This document shows, in pieces, positions 33,113 through 46,019 of a stretch of DNA of 64,000 nt (positions are counted from its first letter, which is position 1; every line of letters begins with the position of its first letter). The position numbers and the translations under genes are program-made. The stretch lies in NCBI GenBank assembly GCA_026826555.1, contig JAKSZT010038899.1:259605-323604 (forward strand), in the 5' to 3' direction. The DNA comes from Tolypeutes matacus (Eukaryota; Chordata; Mammalia; Cingulata; Chlamyphoridae). The notes beneath the pieces were generated by a model. That model did not search any database, was not told the origin of the DNA, and saw nothing but the letters and a program-made list of their open reading frames with translations.

Positions 33113-34246
33113 CTGGCCAGGTTGTATTTTACTTAGATGCTCTATCTCTTTCTGTTTTATAGGGTTTTAGTGTGGTAGGAGCCTGTGAGTTACCACAGCT
33201 CTTTGATTTTTGTCTCAACCTTGATTGTTAGGATTGTTCTTCTGGTTGCTCAAAACTGGGCACTGGACCCAGTAATTGGTTGTAGAGTCATTTCCTAGTG
33301 CCTTGGGAAGGGAGGATATAGAGGCCAGGAAAAGCCTCTCCTACTTATTGCTTTTCTTATGTGCACTTCCTTTGTCTGCCAGGAGATTGCGCTCGTTGGC
33401 AGCTCTCAATTCAATGACTAGTCAGAGTGTATTTGTTGTGACACAGACCAGATCAATGTGATAGATCTTCCTGTCTGGGGGCTAAGAGCCTTGTAATTCA
33501 AACTTTCTTAGACAGTGCTCCAGACTTCTCTGGTAGCGCCCCTCTTTTCCCAGCTAGGAAATATTTCCACTCCCTTCTGAATCCTCAACAATCAGTCCCT
33601 GTTAGTAGAGGAGGAGATTGGGAGGTTTGTATATCTTTAACCCCTTGCAGGTTCCAAGGCAAACAATGGTGCAGCCCCACCCAGCCTGGAAGTGCTCTCT
33701 GGACAGGGCAAACCAAACCTGCAAGTCAAAAGTATGGTCAGGCCCAGGCTCTCTCTCCCCTGTCCTGTGGAGTCCTCAACAATTAGTCCAGGCTAGAAGA
33801 GAGGGAAGTTGTGAGGGTCAGATTTCTCCAGTCCTTCCTAGGCTCCCAGGGTAAACTGCTGTGTGCAATGGTCCATGGAGCTCTGCTGCCCATATTTGCA
33901 GGTCAGAATCTGAGTCAGCCTAAGGCTGTGTCCCTCTCTCTCCCCTTTCTGGGAGTGGTAGATCCCTGGAGCGCCCTTTGTCTGTGGTCACAGGCCCAGA
34001 GGCCCAAGAATTCTAAAGAGTGTGGGGGAGGGTGCTGGAAGCAGCAGCTGCTGCTGGTTCCAACTCATGGTTCTGTGGTCGCGATTTCCCTCTTTTGTCC
34101 CTCTCTCCTCTGGATGGTGTGCAGCCTTCACCTGCTGTCCTAAACCCTAGATGATCTTTTTTGGGCTGTTTCATCCTGTCCTCTAGCTATTTTTTCTGGA
34201 GAAAAGTTTCCGTGTCTTACTAGTCTGCCATTTTCCTGGAATTCTC
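33113..34246 (-). promoter_or_regulatory. LINE-1 5' UTR
   Basis: About 1.1 kb of higher-GC sequence between ORF1 and the target duplication, beginning on the minus strand with aattccaggaaaatggcag. In LINE-1 this region holds the internal promoter. Its presence up to the duplication shows the insertion was not 5'-truncated. Confidence 0.8.
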
Positions 34247-34258
34247 TCCTCCAAGGAT

Positions 34259-35340
34259 ATTATGCTCTTGTTTTCCAAGCTTCAGAAAGAAATGGTAAAG
34301 TTCCTTTCTTTATTGCCCTTTGATATGACAGTAAAATATTTATCTCACAGCCCCATCAAAGCTTGTGTGAATTTCTGGCTTACCCCATATGGCTATACCC
34401 TTCTGTCACTCAACTTCTCTGTCATCATCATCTCTTTCAAACTTTCATGACTGTGGGATTACTTGGAACTTGTCTCTTGATATTCTCTTAATTCCAAAAT
34501 TATCCCAACCAAATTGGTGACATCAGTGTCTGGATGGAGTACAGATCTCCTCTTGTCACTGCCTCCCCAAATCTCTCTGCTACTGATGCCTGCCCTTTAT
34601 CTTCTTTATTATTTAATTTTCATCACCAATATTCAATAGCCAGGTTACAAAATTCTGCACTCAAGGTGTGTTCAGGATAGGATAAGATGTAATGGAACTT
34701 TTAGAGGCAAATATATTTAAATTGATAAATGTATAGGTGAGGACACTGAGACTGAGGGTGCTTGACCTCTCCAATTCATGTAAGTGTGATGTATCAGGGG
34801 CATGGGCAGCTCAAGTGTTCTTTGTGTATTCATAGCTGTCATATGTGAGGGCAGTCACAGGAACTTTCCGGCTCCCATGGGGGATAATACTATTAATAAC
34901 AATAATGAAAATATGTAACATTACTGTCAACTTACTAAATTACACACATAAGGCTACTACTGAGAAATGACATCAGCAAAGTTAGAAAGTGAAGCTAAAC
35001 ACCCTTTCCTACATTAAATCTTGGAAAAACAGAATTTGCAAAACAAAATCCTCAGGGAATATAAACATATTATACATTCTGCATATTTATTCTATTATGT
35101 ACATACCCCTGGTAGCAGGGGCACAATGACCAAATTCCCAAAGTCATCCATGATCCTTCCCACATCTGGCCCCCTGACCAGCACATTCAACACTTTACCA
35201 ACTTGAAAGTGGAGGGAACTGGGCTTGGTGAGGGGTACATCAGGGAGACACCTGAGTTCTTCAAGGGCTCAGCCAGCATCCTTTCCCCAGGGTGCCGCTA
35301 AGACACAGACCTCCCCTCATTCCCTCATCCTTTTTCATTT
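34259..35340. other. IGHV upstream flank
   Basis: 34730-34920 resembles 25500-25700. Otherwise nothing recognised. Confidence 0.45.
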
Positions 35341-35360
35341 TACATAGAGTGACTGCCCAG

Positions 35361-35368
35361 ATGCAAAT
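35361..35368 (+). promoter_or_regulatory. IGHV octamer promoter element (V-B)
   Basis: A perfect ATGCAAAT octamer about 90 bases upstream of the leader exon. Octamers bound by OCT1/OCT2 are the defining element of immunoglobulin V promoters. Confidence 0.85.
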
Positions 35369-35454
35369 GGCCCCATGGGCAAACAGTTGAAAACACAGCC
35401 CACATTTACTTAAATTCTGGTTCCTCCTCATTCGGTAAACATTTCCTGTGCTTC

Positions 35455-35899
35455 ATGGATTTCATCTGCAAGAACAAGAAAGGCTTGTGGTTCTTCTTTT
35501 TGGTGGCAGCTCCCAGATGTGAGGGTCTCAGGGATTCAGCCATGAAGGTAATGGGGATGCTGCCTCTGAGAATATGACTTACTGTGGATCTTTTGTTCTC
35601 AAGTGTTCTGTCCAAGGTGCAGCTGCAGGGGTTAGGACCTGGCTTGGTAAAGCCGTCACACATCCTGTCCCTCACCTGCAAAGGCTCTGGATTCTCCTTG
35701 ATAAGCAATAATGTGAGCTCAATCTACCAGGTGCCAGGAAAAATGCTGGAGTGTGTAGCTACCATGGGGCATAATGGACAAACATACACATTGGTCCCAT
35801 CTCAACATCACAAAGACACCTCAAAGAATGATGTTTATTTAAAGTTTAACAGCATGAGAGCCATTGGCACAGCAATTTATCACTGTGAAAGACAGATAG
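35455..35899 (+). pseudogene. Immunoglobulin heavy variable pseudogene, IGHV4-like (V-B), V exon open
   Basis: The leader (WFFFLVAAPRCE) is IGHV4-like. The usual ATG before it is changed to AAG, although an in-frame ATG lies upstream at 35455. The V exon from 35604 is open through FR3. FR1 reads VQLQGLGPGLVKPS and LSLTCKGSG with the first Cys kept. The conserved FR2 Trp is Ser (NVSSIYQVPGK) and EW is EC. FR3 keeps the second Cys (AIYHC). The recombination signal after 35893 is degenerate. The fold would be severely destabilised by the missing Trp. An orphan or donor role in gene conversion is possible but not shown. Confidence 0.85.
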
Positions 35900-36339
35900 G
35901 GGAAGTCAGGGTGGGCCCAGGACATGGCCACTTATTGCTGTGGGAAGCACACAGAAAGGGGATGTCAGCATGACACTAAACACAAGCCTCCCCTGCAGGA
36001 CACAGGAGGGGGCTGGGTTGGAGGGGAGGTCCTGACCATCAGGGGGTTATCAGAGGCCATGGATATGTGCAGGACAGGTGCAGATAGGGGTTGGAGAAAA
36101 GCTTCTTAGCCTTGTCTTAGTTCCCTTTTCTTCCTTCACAACATGTAACTGCCATTGTATCTTTCCTAAGCAGTTCCATGATATCTAAGATTCAAGCAAA
36201 TTGCAGATTTTTAAAAAATATTATTACATGCTTGTGTACAATGTATTGTGTGTCTGTGTGATTTTCCCTGTTATTAATTCTGGAAATGGCTGAAAGTTTA
36301 AAAAAATACTTGCTTTCAACTAACCTTATGAAGTTAAAT

Positions 36340-36487
36340 TTCATAACATTTTTGTAAGCAAATACACATATATGCATATATATTTATATATCATTTTACA
36401 AATGTTTGTATGTATTGTAAGAATTTTGATTTTTACCCATAATAAAAAAAAAAAAATAAATAAAAAAAAAAATAAATAAATAAATTT
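36340..36487 (+). repeat. LINE-1 3' terminus with (AAAT)n tail
   Basis: Reverse complement of 53010-53160 and 63430-63545: 'gtaagcaaatacacatatatg', 'cattttacaaatgtttg' and an A-rich tail at 36448-36485. Only the last 100 bases of the family are present. Confidence 0.7.
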
Positions 36488-39169
36488 CTAAACTTACATT
36501 AATATCCTGAGAATGTTCATGAAAAATAGCCCTCCCACATGATCAGACTAAGCTTGTGTCCTCATGTGGAAGGAGGAGGAAGAGGGAAACCATGTCATGC
36601 TTCAGGGGCAGTGCCCAGGGGCTTCATTTTGTTCTCTCCATCCTATATTACTTCAAGGGCCACAATACTGTGCTTATTTTAAACCTTGTATAAAATCTGA
36701 TGCCATTATATGGGATGTTATAATTATGACACACAAACACAGAACACAGATTTTCAATGTATACCTTTTACAAAGGACAGATTATAAGATAAAAAACCAG
36801 GCTCACAATATCTGATTATTTTTCTCTTATCCAAAGAGTATCCCTGGATCCATTTACAATTAGTTAATCTAATTATTTTTTTGTGTGTGGATGTATTAAT
36901 TATTTATATTTGTATTATTTTACTCTAACATTAACAAGTATATTAATATAAATAAAATGTAAGCTCCACACATAATAGTCTGTGAAACAGGAAGGGTCAT
37001 GAAGAGTAATTATTTCACACACTTAATCCTATGTGAACAACCACAGGTTTCAGCAGGCAGAATTGATGTGACCTCCTTCTATGGAAAAGAGTGCCTTTCA
37101 GACCTGTACTTGGAATTCATGTTGCAGGACATCCTGGAAAGCAGAGGACAACTTCATCTGCCCCCATGCAGCACTTCTGACTGGGAAATAGTTTCCTCCT
37201 TGGTACATCTAGTTTTTAGGGAATGAGAGTCCCTGTTCCTGGTTGTGAGGGCCCAGGTGCACTTCCTGGATCCAGTCCAGGAGTGAAGATGCCCTTCCAG
37301 AACACCAGCACCATATGGGAGGTAACTGGTTCCTTGTCCATTGTAATTTCTGAATCCTAGCTTCTTCAGGAGTGGTTCAGTTTGGCCTTCTAACACCTTA
37401 TTAAAATATGTGGACAACACCCCCATGTGATTTTTTGAATTTTGTTTCATTGTGACAGTCACAGATCACTAAAAGAGCACTGATGTCAGAATGACCAATG
37501 ACCCTCAGTTCCACCTATGATGTATGGTATGATTCCTGTATTCCTTACATTCTTCTATAAATTTTGATTTAAGTTTGTGATCTTTTTACTGTTTATTATT
37601 TCCTTCTAGGTATTAACTTTACTTGTTACAGCAATCAGGAGATTGACTTTTTTGTTATATTTCTTCTTATTTTTTGCCTTTTTATCTACCACTGACATTC
37701 ATTCCAATTGTATGAAATTGGTAGTCAAGAAAAAACATACATTTATTGCCAATAAAATGAAAATATCAAAGCATAAATGTGACCAAAGAAACTCTCAAAT
37801 ATACCACTGAATCTTGACCTTGTGTCACTGCCAGCCTTCCCCTTGGAGATGGTCCACTGTTTATACTTCCACCAAAGCCTGGGGTTAGACAGTGTAAGGT
37901 CCCAGCTGGCCTGGCATTGATGGTTTCTTTCTTCACAAGTTCATCTAAAGCTGTACTCAGGGAAACAGTCAAAATTGCAAAAGACATTTTCACAAAAGCA
38001 CACAGGTACCATTACTTATGTGCCCAACATCAGCTATTCCTGTTGAATGGTGTTCACCCAATCCAAATCAGTAGACTTCTGAGATGAACGACTGATGGAA
38101 TGCAACATGATCCTGCAACCAGGAAGATGTGTGATTTTGACAAACTGCAGTCTCCCATACATAGCCTCTGCTCTCACACATCTCTCAAGATTATTTTCTG
38201 CATATTCCACGAATCAACTCCTTTAATATTTATATTATACAAAGTGCCATCAGCATTCAGAGCATTTTTACCCATTTTATTTGCATTGCATGGTGCGGAC
38301 AGCACAATTGCCTCTAAACTCTAAAGAGGTTCCCCTCCTCACTGCATGGGGTTAAATCTTGCATATAAAAATCTCCAGTGCAGTGCTCTGGAAGATCACA
38401 TATATTTACAATAGGGTTGCAGAGTGTCCTGCCTGGGAGTACATGCGGTTTGTACATCTTCCTCTATTGGAAGTGCTCCCAGATGTCAGCAGTCACTAGT
38501 ACAACATGCACTGCTATACCACTGCTTCAAAGAGACACAATCATGTTGCCCAAATCCCCCCATTACACCATTTCCAAAATTTTCTTCATTAGCATTTAAG
38601 CTTAATTTGTGACTATATGTTGCACATACATAAATAAGTGTTGTTGGATACATCTGTCATCGAGTATCTATACATAACACAAATGGTCCTTTTCTGGAAA
38701 GTACAAGTAGGTGTATCAAAATATAGACCAAAAAATTTCCAATTCAAAGCACTGTAATCACAGATAATAATATCTACCTAAATGCCCAATCATCATAGAT
38801 TACATGTTCTGCATAGACCATATGATTCTGCATGAAAGTTAAATTCATGAGATCTATCTTTAATCACTATAAGTCTGCATGAGTTAAAAGTTATTTGCAC
38901 TCTCTCTATATGAAACCAATAATACAGACTTGTCACCAAATAACTGCCTATAGAGTTTGAATCCTTCTGAATATATTCAATCAACCCATTAAGATAGTAC
39001 CTTATATCAAGACCCTGATATACTTAGTCATCTATACTAGCCAGAGTAGTATAAATTTGATACAATTTATATTACTATTGTATAAATGTCACACCAAATA
39101 AGAACTTTTGGGAAGAACTTGCATAAAGGCCACATGGGAGGCAAAGAACTTAGTGGAGATCCTTGGGAC
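36488..39169. other. Unassigned intergenic sequence
   Basis: AT-rich. A 102-codon open stretch at 37154-37462 on the minus strand has no recognised domain. No repeat family identified. Confidence 0.35.
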
Positions 39170-39930
39170 TGCACTGATGTTTGCTGCAGAGAAAAAGAGG
39201 TTTCTTTCCTCTATGTGCCCTAATCTCTATGCAGGCCCTATTGTGTTGGTGTCTGCCACTATCTCAGAAATGACATGATGAAAATCCAGGAAAACTTGGG
39301 GAGATTTATTTCACATTCATAGTCATCCAACTTCATAATACCTTTGATATTTCCAAAGCACATGTCAACTGTGAACATAGAATGAGGAATCTCTTCCAGG
39401 TAACTTAAGTAGCAACAGTCTCAAGGGATGTATGTGTGGTCAAACTGCACTGTTCCTTGGTCATCTTGGAACATCACCAGTAGAGGTTTGGGTCAAAGCA
39501 GTTTCTTGAGCCACATGTGGATGAAGTGTCTCTGGCCACAAATTCCAGTCTGTAGATGGCCCATCTTAGTTCCTTAACACCTTTACCTTGGTGCATCTGT
39601 TTCCTGGGAATCACAGCCTCAGAAAAGACTTAACACCATTAGTAATGGGTTTGACAAAACTGTAGTGGACCCAAGAGTGTGTACATCTCAAGAATCAAGA
39701 GGGTCTCCTGAGGGTGCCTTCTTGTTCTACAAACCTCATTCTCAAAAGAGAACACATACTTGTCCAAATTCACTGAGTTGAGGAAGATAGTTGAGAGGGT
39801 CAGTCCTCTGGATGCCAAACTTGTAGGAAAAGGGAGAGGGTAGAACGACCCTGTCACTGTTTCCCTCCTAGGGTTAGAGGAAGAATGTGTGGAGAAGAGA
39901 GAGATGTGTTCATCTGGGAACATTGAAGAC
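39170..39930 (-). other. Possible unidentified coding relic
   Basis: The minus strand has a 94-codon open stretch (39639-39923), and DNA further down is less AT-rich than its surroundings. Stops interrupt any extension. I do not recognise a family, so it may be a decayed retrocopy or chance. Confidence 0.2.
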
Positions 39931-41557
39931 AGACCACCTACTGACTCACAAACTTTTATGGACTGTGATTAAGTTCTTCTCAGATCTTTGGGAGAGATTT
40001 TGGTGTTGTTGGGTGACTGACCCTATTGCATAGACACAGAAGTGTAGGTGTGGCTTTGCAGGGCAAGGATTGATGCATGACCGGCTCCTGTAACATTTCT
40101 GCAGGCAGGATTTCAAGGGCTGTTATTGTGGTCAGTATGGACCACACTGGTGTTTCTAAGTCTTTCTCCAGTCATCTTCCATGCAGTAGATCCCAATGCC
40201 AGAATTAAGACCAACCCGGAATCTTCCTAGCATTGATTTTACAATGATATTTTAGCACATTCATGGGTAGGTTAATATTATATGCAGAAAGAGGACCAGA
40301 GAATATATTCTATAATGAAGTAACCAATGGTAATGAAATACTATTCTATTAAGAATGTTCGTTTAAAAAATTCACAAAAGATTATATAAATGTATTAGCA
40401 TACTTTATTTTAATTTAGATGGACTCTGGAGGATAGTAAATAGAATTCTGTTTAAGTTGGAAAATTGTAATAGTTTCTGGGACATTGTCATTCCTCAGGA
40501 GAAATCATGATGCCTAAAGTTATGGAAAGGGAGAGGAGAATAAATTTTATCTTTGCAACCCTGTGAGTTGTGAGATTGACCAATGTGAACTAGAGGAAGA
40601 GTAGCTGCCCCACTTGGGTCCATTTCCCTAGGTTTTCAGATGAGGTGGTCTTTGGGACTTTCACTGTGATGATGGATAATGAGGAGAAAATCAAGAAAAC
40701 TAAGGCAATGAAGATATGTCTTTTGAAAATTATGAGCTTCTGTTCCTGGAATATCTAGCTGTGTGCTTTGTAGGTAATTGTTATTGTAGCACTAAAGTAG
40801 AGGCACAAATGGTGTAGAGACAAGTGTTAAGTTATTTTGGTTTCATCAAAGCATTCAGGTGGAGGCCATACAATGTGGAATAAAATAAATGATGTACTGA
40901 AAATATACATCTATTTAATTTTGGTAAATTAAATGCTGGAGAAATAATAAACCCTGAAAATGTCAAATTTTCAAGAAATATACATCTCACTCATGACCCA
41001 GTCCAATGTGGAATAGCACGGATTTTGTTTCATGCAGTAACTCATGGTTCCATGTATATTCCACATTGTGAGTCTCCTGTTCTCTAAGACATTATAGACA
41101 CTTCCATTCAACTGATTGGATGAAGAAAGACGAGGAAGTGTTTTGTGGGCTTGAGCTGGAAGGGGTGTATAGCATAGTTAATTGACAACAGTCAATCAAT
41201 AGGTAAATGTTTCCACTTATTTGCAAGGGATAATATTAAATGCAGCAAAAAGAATTGAATTATGCTTGAATAGAGTAAATCAGTATTCCTTTTCTTTTCT
41301 ATGTATGGAGTTTTACATTTTTAATATTTGGTTAAACAAAATATATCTTTTGTAAATAAACCCAGCATAAGGCCAACAAAAAATGAAATGAAGAAAAACA
41401 AAAAGCCTAGGGTTGCCCCTTATTGGACATCATGGTCAGATCTGCTCCTTTCTTTAAGATGGGGCTTTTTGCTCTTGGGCACTGGCATGGGTCCCTGTTC
41501 CTAAGCACCAGATTTGGGTGTGAAGAGAGAAACCAGTCCTGATGTGTTTAGGCAGCT
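39931..41557. other. Unassigned intergenic sequence
   Basis: Nothing recognised on either strand. Confidence 0.35.
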
Positions 41558-42180
41558 TTGCATATCTCATTGATTCATGGACTCCAAATGAATGGAGATT
41601 CCTCTGAAGTGCCACTTGCACAGGCTAAGCAGATTTGTGGAGGGGTTTCTTCTTCCCAAGAAATGGCTTACATCACTGATGGTGCCAATGACACCAAGGC
41701 CCTGCTTGTGACAATTAGCAAGTCTGGCTGTATCTCCTGGCTGGTGGTGGTTGGAATGACATTGTGCAGTGGTAAGGAGATCCCCATGGTACAAAGCAGG
41801 TCTGTTGTAGAAAATGGTGCAGAAGAGATTGAGGCCAGTTGCTGGAGAGGGTTTAATGTGGTAGCTGCTTGGTGGCCTCTGTTACTCAACATAAAAATCA
41901 GCCTGGTTGGATTGAAGATACATGTGCAGGAAAAGTGCTGGTGAAAACATGCACTCCAGTCATAGTGGGGAGAAAGCCTCAGCTTCATCTCATTTATTTA
42001 GGCTTGCCATACAAACTTTGGGCTGGCTTTGCTGCTGGAGAGAAGCCTGTCCAGTGGGGCAGCTCTCAGATCTGCCAAGACCATTGATCCAAATGAGATA
42101 GCCATGCCTGCCCTTGGGCTTAGAGGCAACCACAACCACTCTGGTGATGCATAGTTTGTTATGATGTTTATTTCTCCTTT
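41558..42180 (+). other. Open stretch of unknown origin
   Basis: A 128-codon frame (41558-41944) and a 106-codon antisense frame overlap in a block of balanced base composition. No motif or family recognised. A homopolymer of ten C follows at 42183. Confidence 0.2.
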
Positions 42181-44349
42181 ATGCCCCCCCCCCACTAAAG
42201 TTACAGGAGGAAAGTGGCCTATGACTATTTAATAGAAGTAGGAGGTGGGTCAATTCTCAGTTGATTTGTTAAAGAAATTCCAGAAGGATGACAAACCCAG
42301 GTCCTATAACATAATGCACATAACCATCCAACTTGAGGCTTCTGCTTCTTGTCACTCTATGCCTCAGAGCCTCCAAGCTAGGAATTCTATCTATTCCAGC
42401 TGCTCCTAAACTGTGGAAATCTTATCTTCATAATACTTGCCTAATCCAACTCAGTTTCAACTAAGTGGAATTTGACCTTGAGGCAGACTTTTTTTTTCAC
42501 TGATTTTCCCAGAGTGGGTCAATTTGGAAAACTGCCCTATTGCCTTGCCTTTGTCTCTGAGCCTTCTAAATCCATGTAGTGAAACGGTAGGAACAAAACC
42601 AAGGGAGAGCTATTGAAAATATGCCACCTCATACCTGCCTCAGTTTGGCTTTAGCCATGTCCTCTTAGCTATCTATCTCACCCGTCATGCTAGAATATTG
42701 CAAGATTCAACCACTTGGCTGAGAATAGTAGAGAACTCTTCAGTATAAAATTCCAAGGATGGCCATAAACAACCCTTAAAAATGAGGTGAGGGGTGGCAA
42801 TGAGGGTTGGAGAAAGCATGTTGTATTACTACTGGGGCTTTGGGTGTGGGTCCTGAGATCCCTGTATGCCCTGTCTCCTTAAACACACATGGGCTTTGTG
42901 TGTCCTGTCTTCAGACCCATGGATTGGACAAGATGAGGCAAGTGAAGGCAACATCTCCAGGTGAGTATGGAGGAACAGTGACTGATTAACTCCAGCAGAA
43001 CCTGTGTCAAGTCCTCATAGGAAAGAGGAAAATAAGCTAACACTCACCTTTCTTTCTCCTCTCTCTCAAATAAAACCAAACATCTCCTATTGCTTGCTTT
43101 AAGCCTACAGAGCTCCTACCTTCCTTCCCCTCACACAAAAAATAACACTGGTGGTGGTTCTTGTAACAGTTCCCACCTCTGTCCTATTGCCCTGTTAAAG
43201 CTGCAGAGGGAAGTAGAGGAGAAGCTTGGGGCAGTGTTAAGGGCAGACCACTGTATAGAACATAGCACATCATGGAGGATTGAAGGGGTGAGGTGAGTGG
43301 GAATTTGGGTGGAACCACATCACACACCAGCCCTCCAACTCTGGTGACCTCCACCTCTTCTGGTACCACTAACAGTTCAGTTATTTCGTCACAAATGATG
43401 TTTTAGAAATTTCCTGAGAGCATCTTGAACTTGGACTTGAGGTTCTAGTAGGCACCTCCCACCTCTAGAACAGATCCAGTGTGGCCTTTTGAGAGGCAAC
43501 TTCAGTGGACCCCAGCACAGGCTGGAGGACAGATTCGTGATAAAGTCCATGACATTAGTGAGAGTAATGACACTGATATCCCTGAATTTGTCCCACCAAA
43601 CAGCCTCATAGCCTTTGGTCTATTGTAGTTCCAACTTCCCAACATGCTCTTCTTGTGGGGAGTCACCATGGAATTTGGAGATAATCTCTGGAAAATATCC
43701 TGCAGCATTTCCTGGGGAAGGCATTACTGTCCTAGAAGATGTTATTGAGGACATGGAGGACACAAAACTTGCTGTGCTGATTCTCATGGTAGATCTGAAA
43801 AGTGCTGCCTGGGGCAGCTCCAATGACTTAGATTTGGCCTTGGCTCCTTTCCACAACATGCACACATGTTCCTCCTTTTAGGTTCCAGAGAGGGCTCAAA
43901 ATACCCAGCCTTCCCTCCTGAGGAAGAATGTAATCTTAGCCTTTTCTAGGGTTCCTGAGGTTTCCATTATTCTCTGGTGGCTATGATTTATGCTGTGGCA
44001 CCAATTGAAAAGTCACAATCAAAAGGGGAAAAATCCACCTCTTATTTCTTCTTAATAGAAAAATAACATTTGGGGTAGCTTATTTCACCAGCACTGATGA
44101 AGTGCAGAATTTTTTTAAAAAATCATATAAAATCTAAGAACTTGTTTCCTTTTCCCCATCCTTTCCTCCTACCCCCCTCCAAAAATGTGATTTTCCTTCT
44201 GTGTTTTCCTCTCTACAAATGCCAACCAGGCCTTAATTAGAGATAAATAAACAGAACCTCTGACTTCATTCTTTTTCTTCCATCTCTTTCCAAACACAAT
44301 GCCACTGATTCAGGAGACAAGGCCCAGGTGGAGATTAAAATACAAAATC
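42181..44349. other. Unassigned, with an open antisense stretch at 43502-43865
   Basis: On the minus strand 43620-43865 and 43502-43708 are overlapping open frames that could be one decayed coding sequence with a frameshift. No family recognised. The rest is featureless. Confidence 0.25.
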
Positions 44350-44850
44350 TGTGCAGCTAGGGAGGGCAGGCCAGCATGGGATCACCTGCAGTGCTGTGGC
44401 CTCTGGGACAGCTCTCCATTCCTAGTGAGGTCTGGCCCTGCAGGGCACGGACCTGGACAAGCATGATGCCGTAGGAAAGCATGGACTCTCATCCCCTCAC
44501 CACGGCCCTGTGGAGAACACTCCAGGCAGCTCCAGCATCAGTTGGGCCATTGCAGTGGGCCAAGCTGGCCAGGGAAGTTGCACAACTGATGCAACCCCTG
44601 CTGAGGGCAGGTCCTGCACTGAGGGTGTAGCTGGTCCATCCACCTCACCCTCAGGAGTCAGGGCACCCAGAGACAGGCCCACCTGGCTCTCCTTCCCCAC
44701 CTCAGGCTCTCTGCCTGTCACAAGAGCTCCAGCCCAGGTGACCTCCCATTTCTCCCCACCCCTTTTCAGCCCCTCACCCTTGTGGGCAGTCACCTGGAGC
44801 TGCAGACCATCACCCAGGAAGCACAGGTGATGGGCAGGAGCCAGTATTTG
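44350..44850. other. GC-rich block of unknown origin
   Basis: About 500 bases clearly richer in G and C than the surrounding 40 kb, open on the minus strand for 131 codons (44497-44892) and on the plus strand for 106. No domain recognised. It could be a retrocopy or a decayed exon-rich insert. Confidence 0.3.
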
Positions 44851-44854
44851 TTTT

Positions 44855-45270
44855 CTTATCCTTGTTTTGTATCTGTATTTTGTTTTGTACATATCCTCAA
44901 AATGTGTACACTTAAAAATTCACAAAGAAAATGATTGGAGAATCTTTATATGTTGTCACGGCTTCTTGACTTGTGGAAAGATCTGAAGGAACCCACATTT
45001 AACCACTGTCATCTTTATAAATCTTATATTGGTCAGTTTTAATAGAAATGCATTTTATCACTTCCTAGGAAACTTCCTGCCATCCCTCTGGATTCTCTAT
45101 AGAGGAAACAGACTGGAGAGCTCACTCTATAGCTTATGGAATTTGAGTAACCCTCCTCTGCAGTTGGACATCACCTCAAACTTCACAAAATGTCATGCCC
45201 CTGAGCACAGAAACAATTCCCCCCCTACCCAAGAAAAATATAATGTCCATTACACTTATGACGTAAAAAA
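44855..45270 (+). repeat. Intergenic duplication, copy 1
   Basis: Colinear with 59610-59990. Shared landmarks: 'cacatttaaccactgtcat', 'cttttaatagaaat' style blocks, 'agcacagaaacaat' and a following 'attacac' motif. The copies are diverged but in the same order and orientation. Confidence 0.7.
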
Positions 45271-45289
45271 AAAATAGATGTAATTAGTT

Positions 45290-45615
45290 AATTTAAGGTG
45301 AGGTCATAGTCGATGCAGATGGGCCCTAATCTAATGACTGGTGTCTTTATAAGAAGAATAAGCAGAGAATCAGAGGGAAGATGGCCATGTGAAGAAGGAG
45401 GAAGTGATTGGAGTTAGACAGATAAAAGCCAAAGAATGCCAAGGATTGCCAGCAGACACCAGAAGCCAGAAGAGCACCCTTCACAGGGAGCATGGACATG
45501 TGCAAACCTTTTTTGACATCTAACCTCCTGTTCTTGAGAGAATAGATTCCTCTTGTTTTGTGCCACCAAGATTTGTTACATTGCTAAGCAAACCTAGGAA
45601 CCTAAGACACTACTG
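45290..45615 (+). repeat. MLT1-like LTR (ERVL-MaLR)
   Basis: Carries the ordered landmarks of MLT1-type LTRs: 'ggtgaggtcata', 'gggccctaatctaatgactgg', 'tctttataagaag', 'gccatgtgaagaagg', 'gccaaggattgccagcag' and a 'ttgttttgtgccaccaag' end. Confidence 0.6.
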
Positions 45616-46019
45616 TTCCCAGTATCCAGATACCCAAGTAATTTGGCTAATATTTTCAGCTTCCTAATCCTGATAAGGTAAAAGTGTATGTTTGGAGACA
45701 AAGGCATGTTTTAGCAGCATGGAAATCCTTGAGGAGGTAACAGGTGACATTCCTTGAAAGAAGAATTAAGTCTGGGCCCATCCAATGGCACCGAAAAATA
45801 TACAACCCTTGAATGACTTTCAAAAGTGCTATAAATAAAGAAAGCAGCCTCATTCAGGACAGGTCCACCAATAAGTTCAATAAGATCCATGAGAGAAGGA
45901 AACTGTATTATGCATAAAAGAAGCATGAATATCAACATTGTTATAACAATTTGTCCAAATTCCAATTTGTGAGTAGAAGATCCTTTTAACATAAAAATTT
46001 TACATCATGAAAAATGTAA

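Larger units (their letters stand above)
28120..34258 (-). mobile_element. Near full-length LINE-1 (L1-B) with 12-bp target duplication
   Basis: The element is 28132-34246 on the minus strand, flanked by identical 12-bp duplications (tcctccaaggat at 28120-28131 and 34247-34258). A poly-T run (poly-A tail) is at the left and a 5' UTR reaching the duplication is at the right. ORF1, ORF2 and a very short 3' UTR (about 100 bases, with a TA repeat) are in order. Both ORFs carry stops or frameshifts, so it is no longer active. It splits the spacer between V-A and V-B. Confidence 0.95.

Noticed and set aside
28382..33461. Many plus-strand open frames of 60-150 codons
   Set aside because: They are antisense to the LINE-1 ORFs and are explained by them.
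37154..37462. 102-codon minus-strand frame as an exon
   Set aside because: No recognisable domain and no splice or leader context on that strand.
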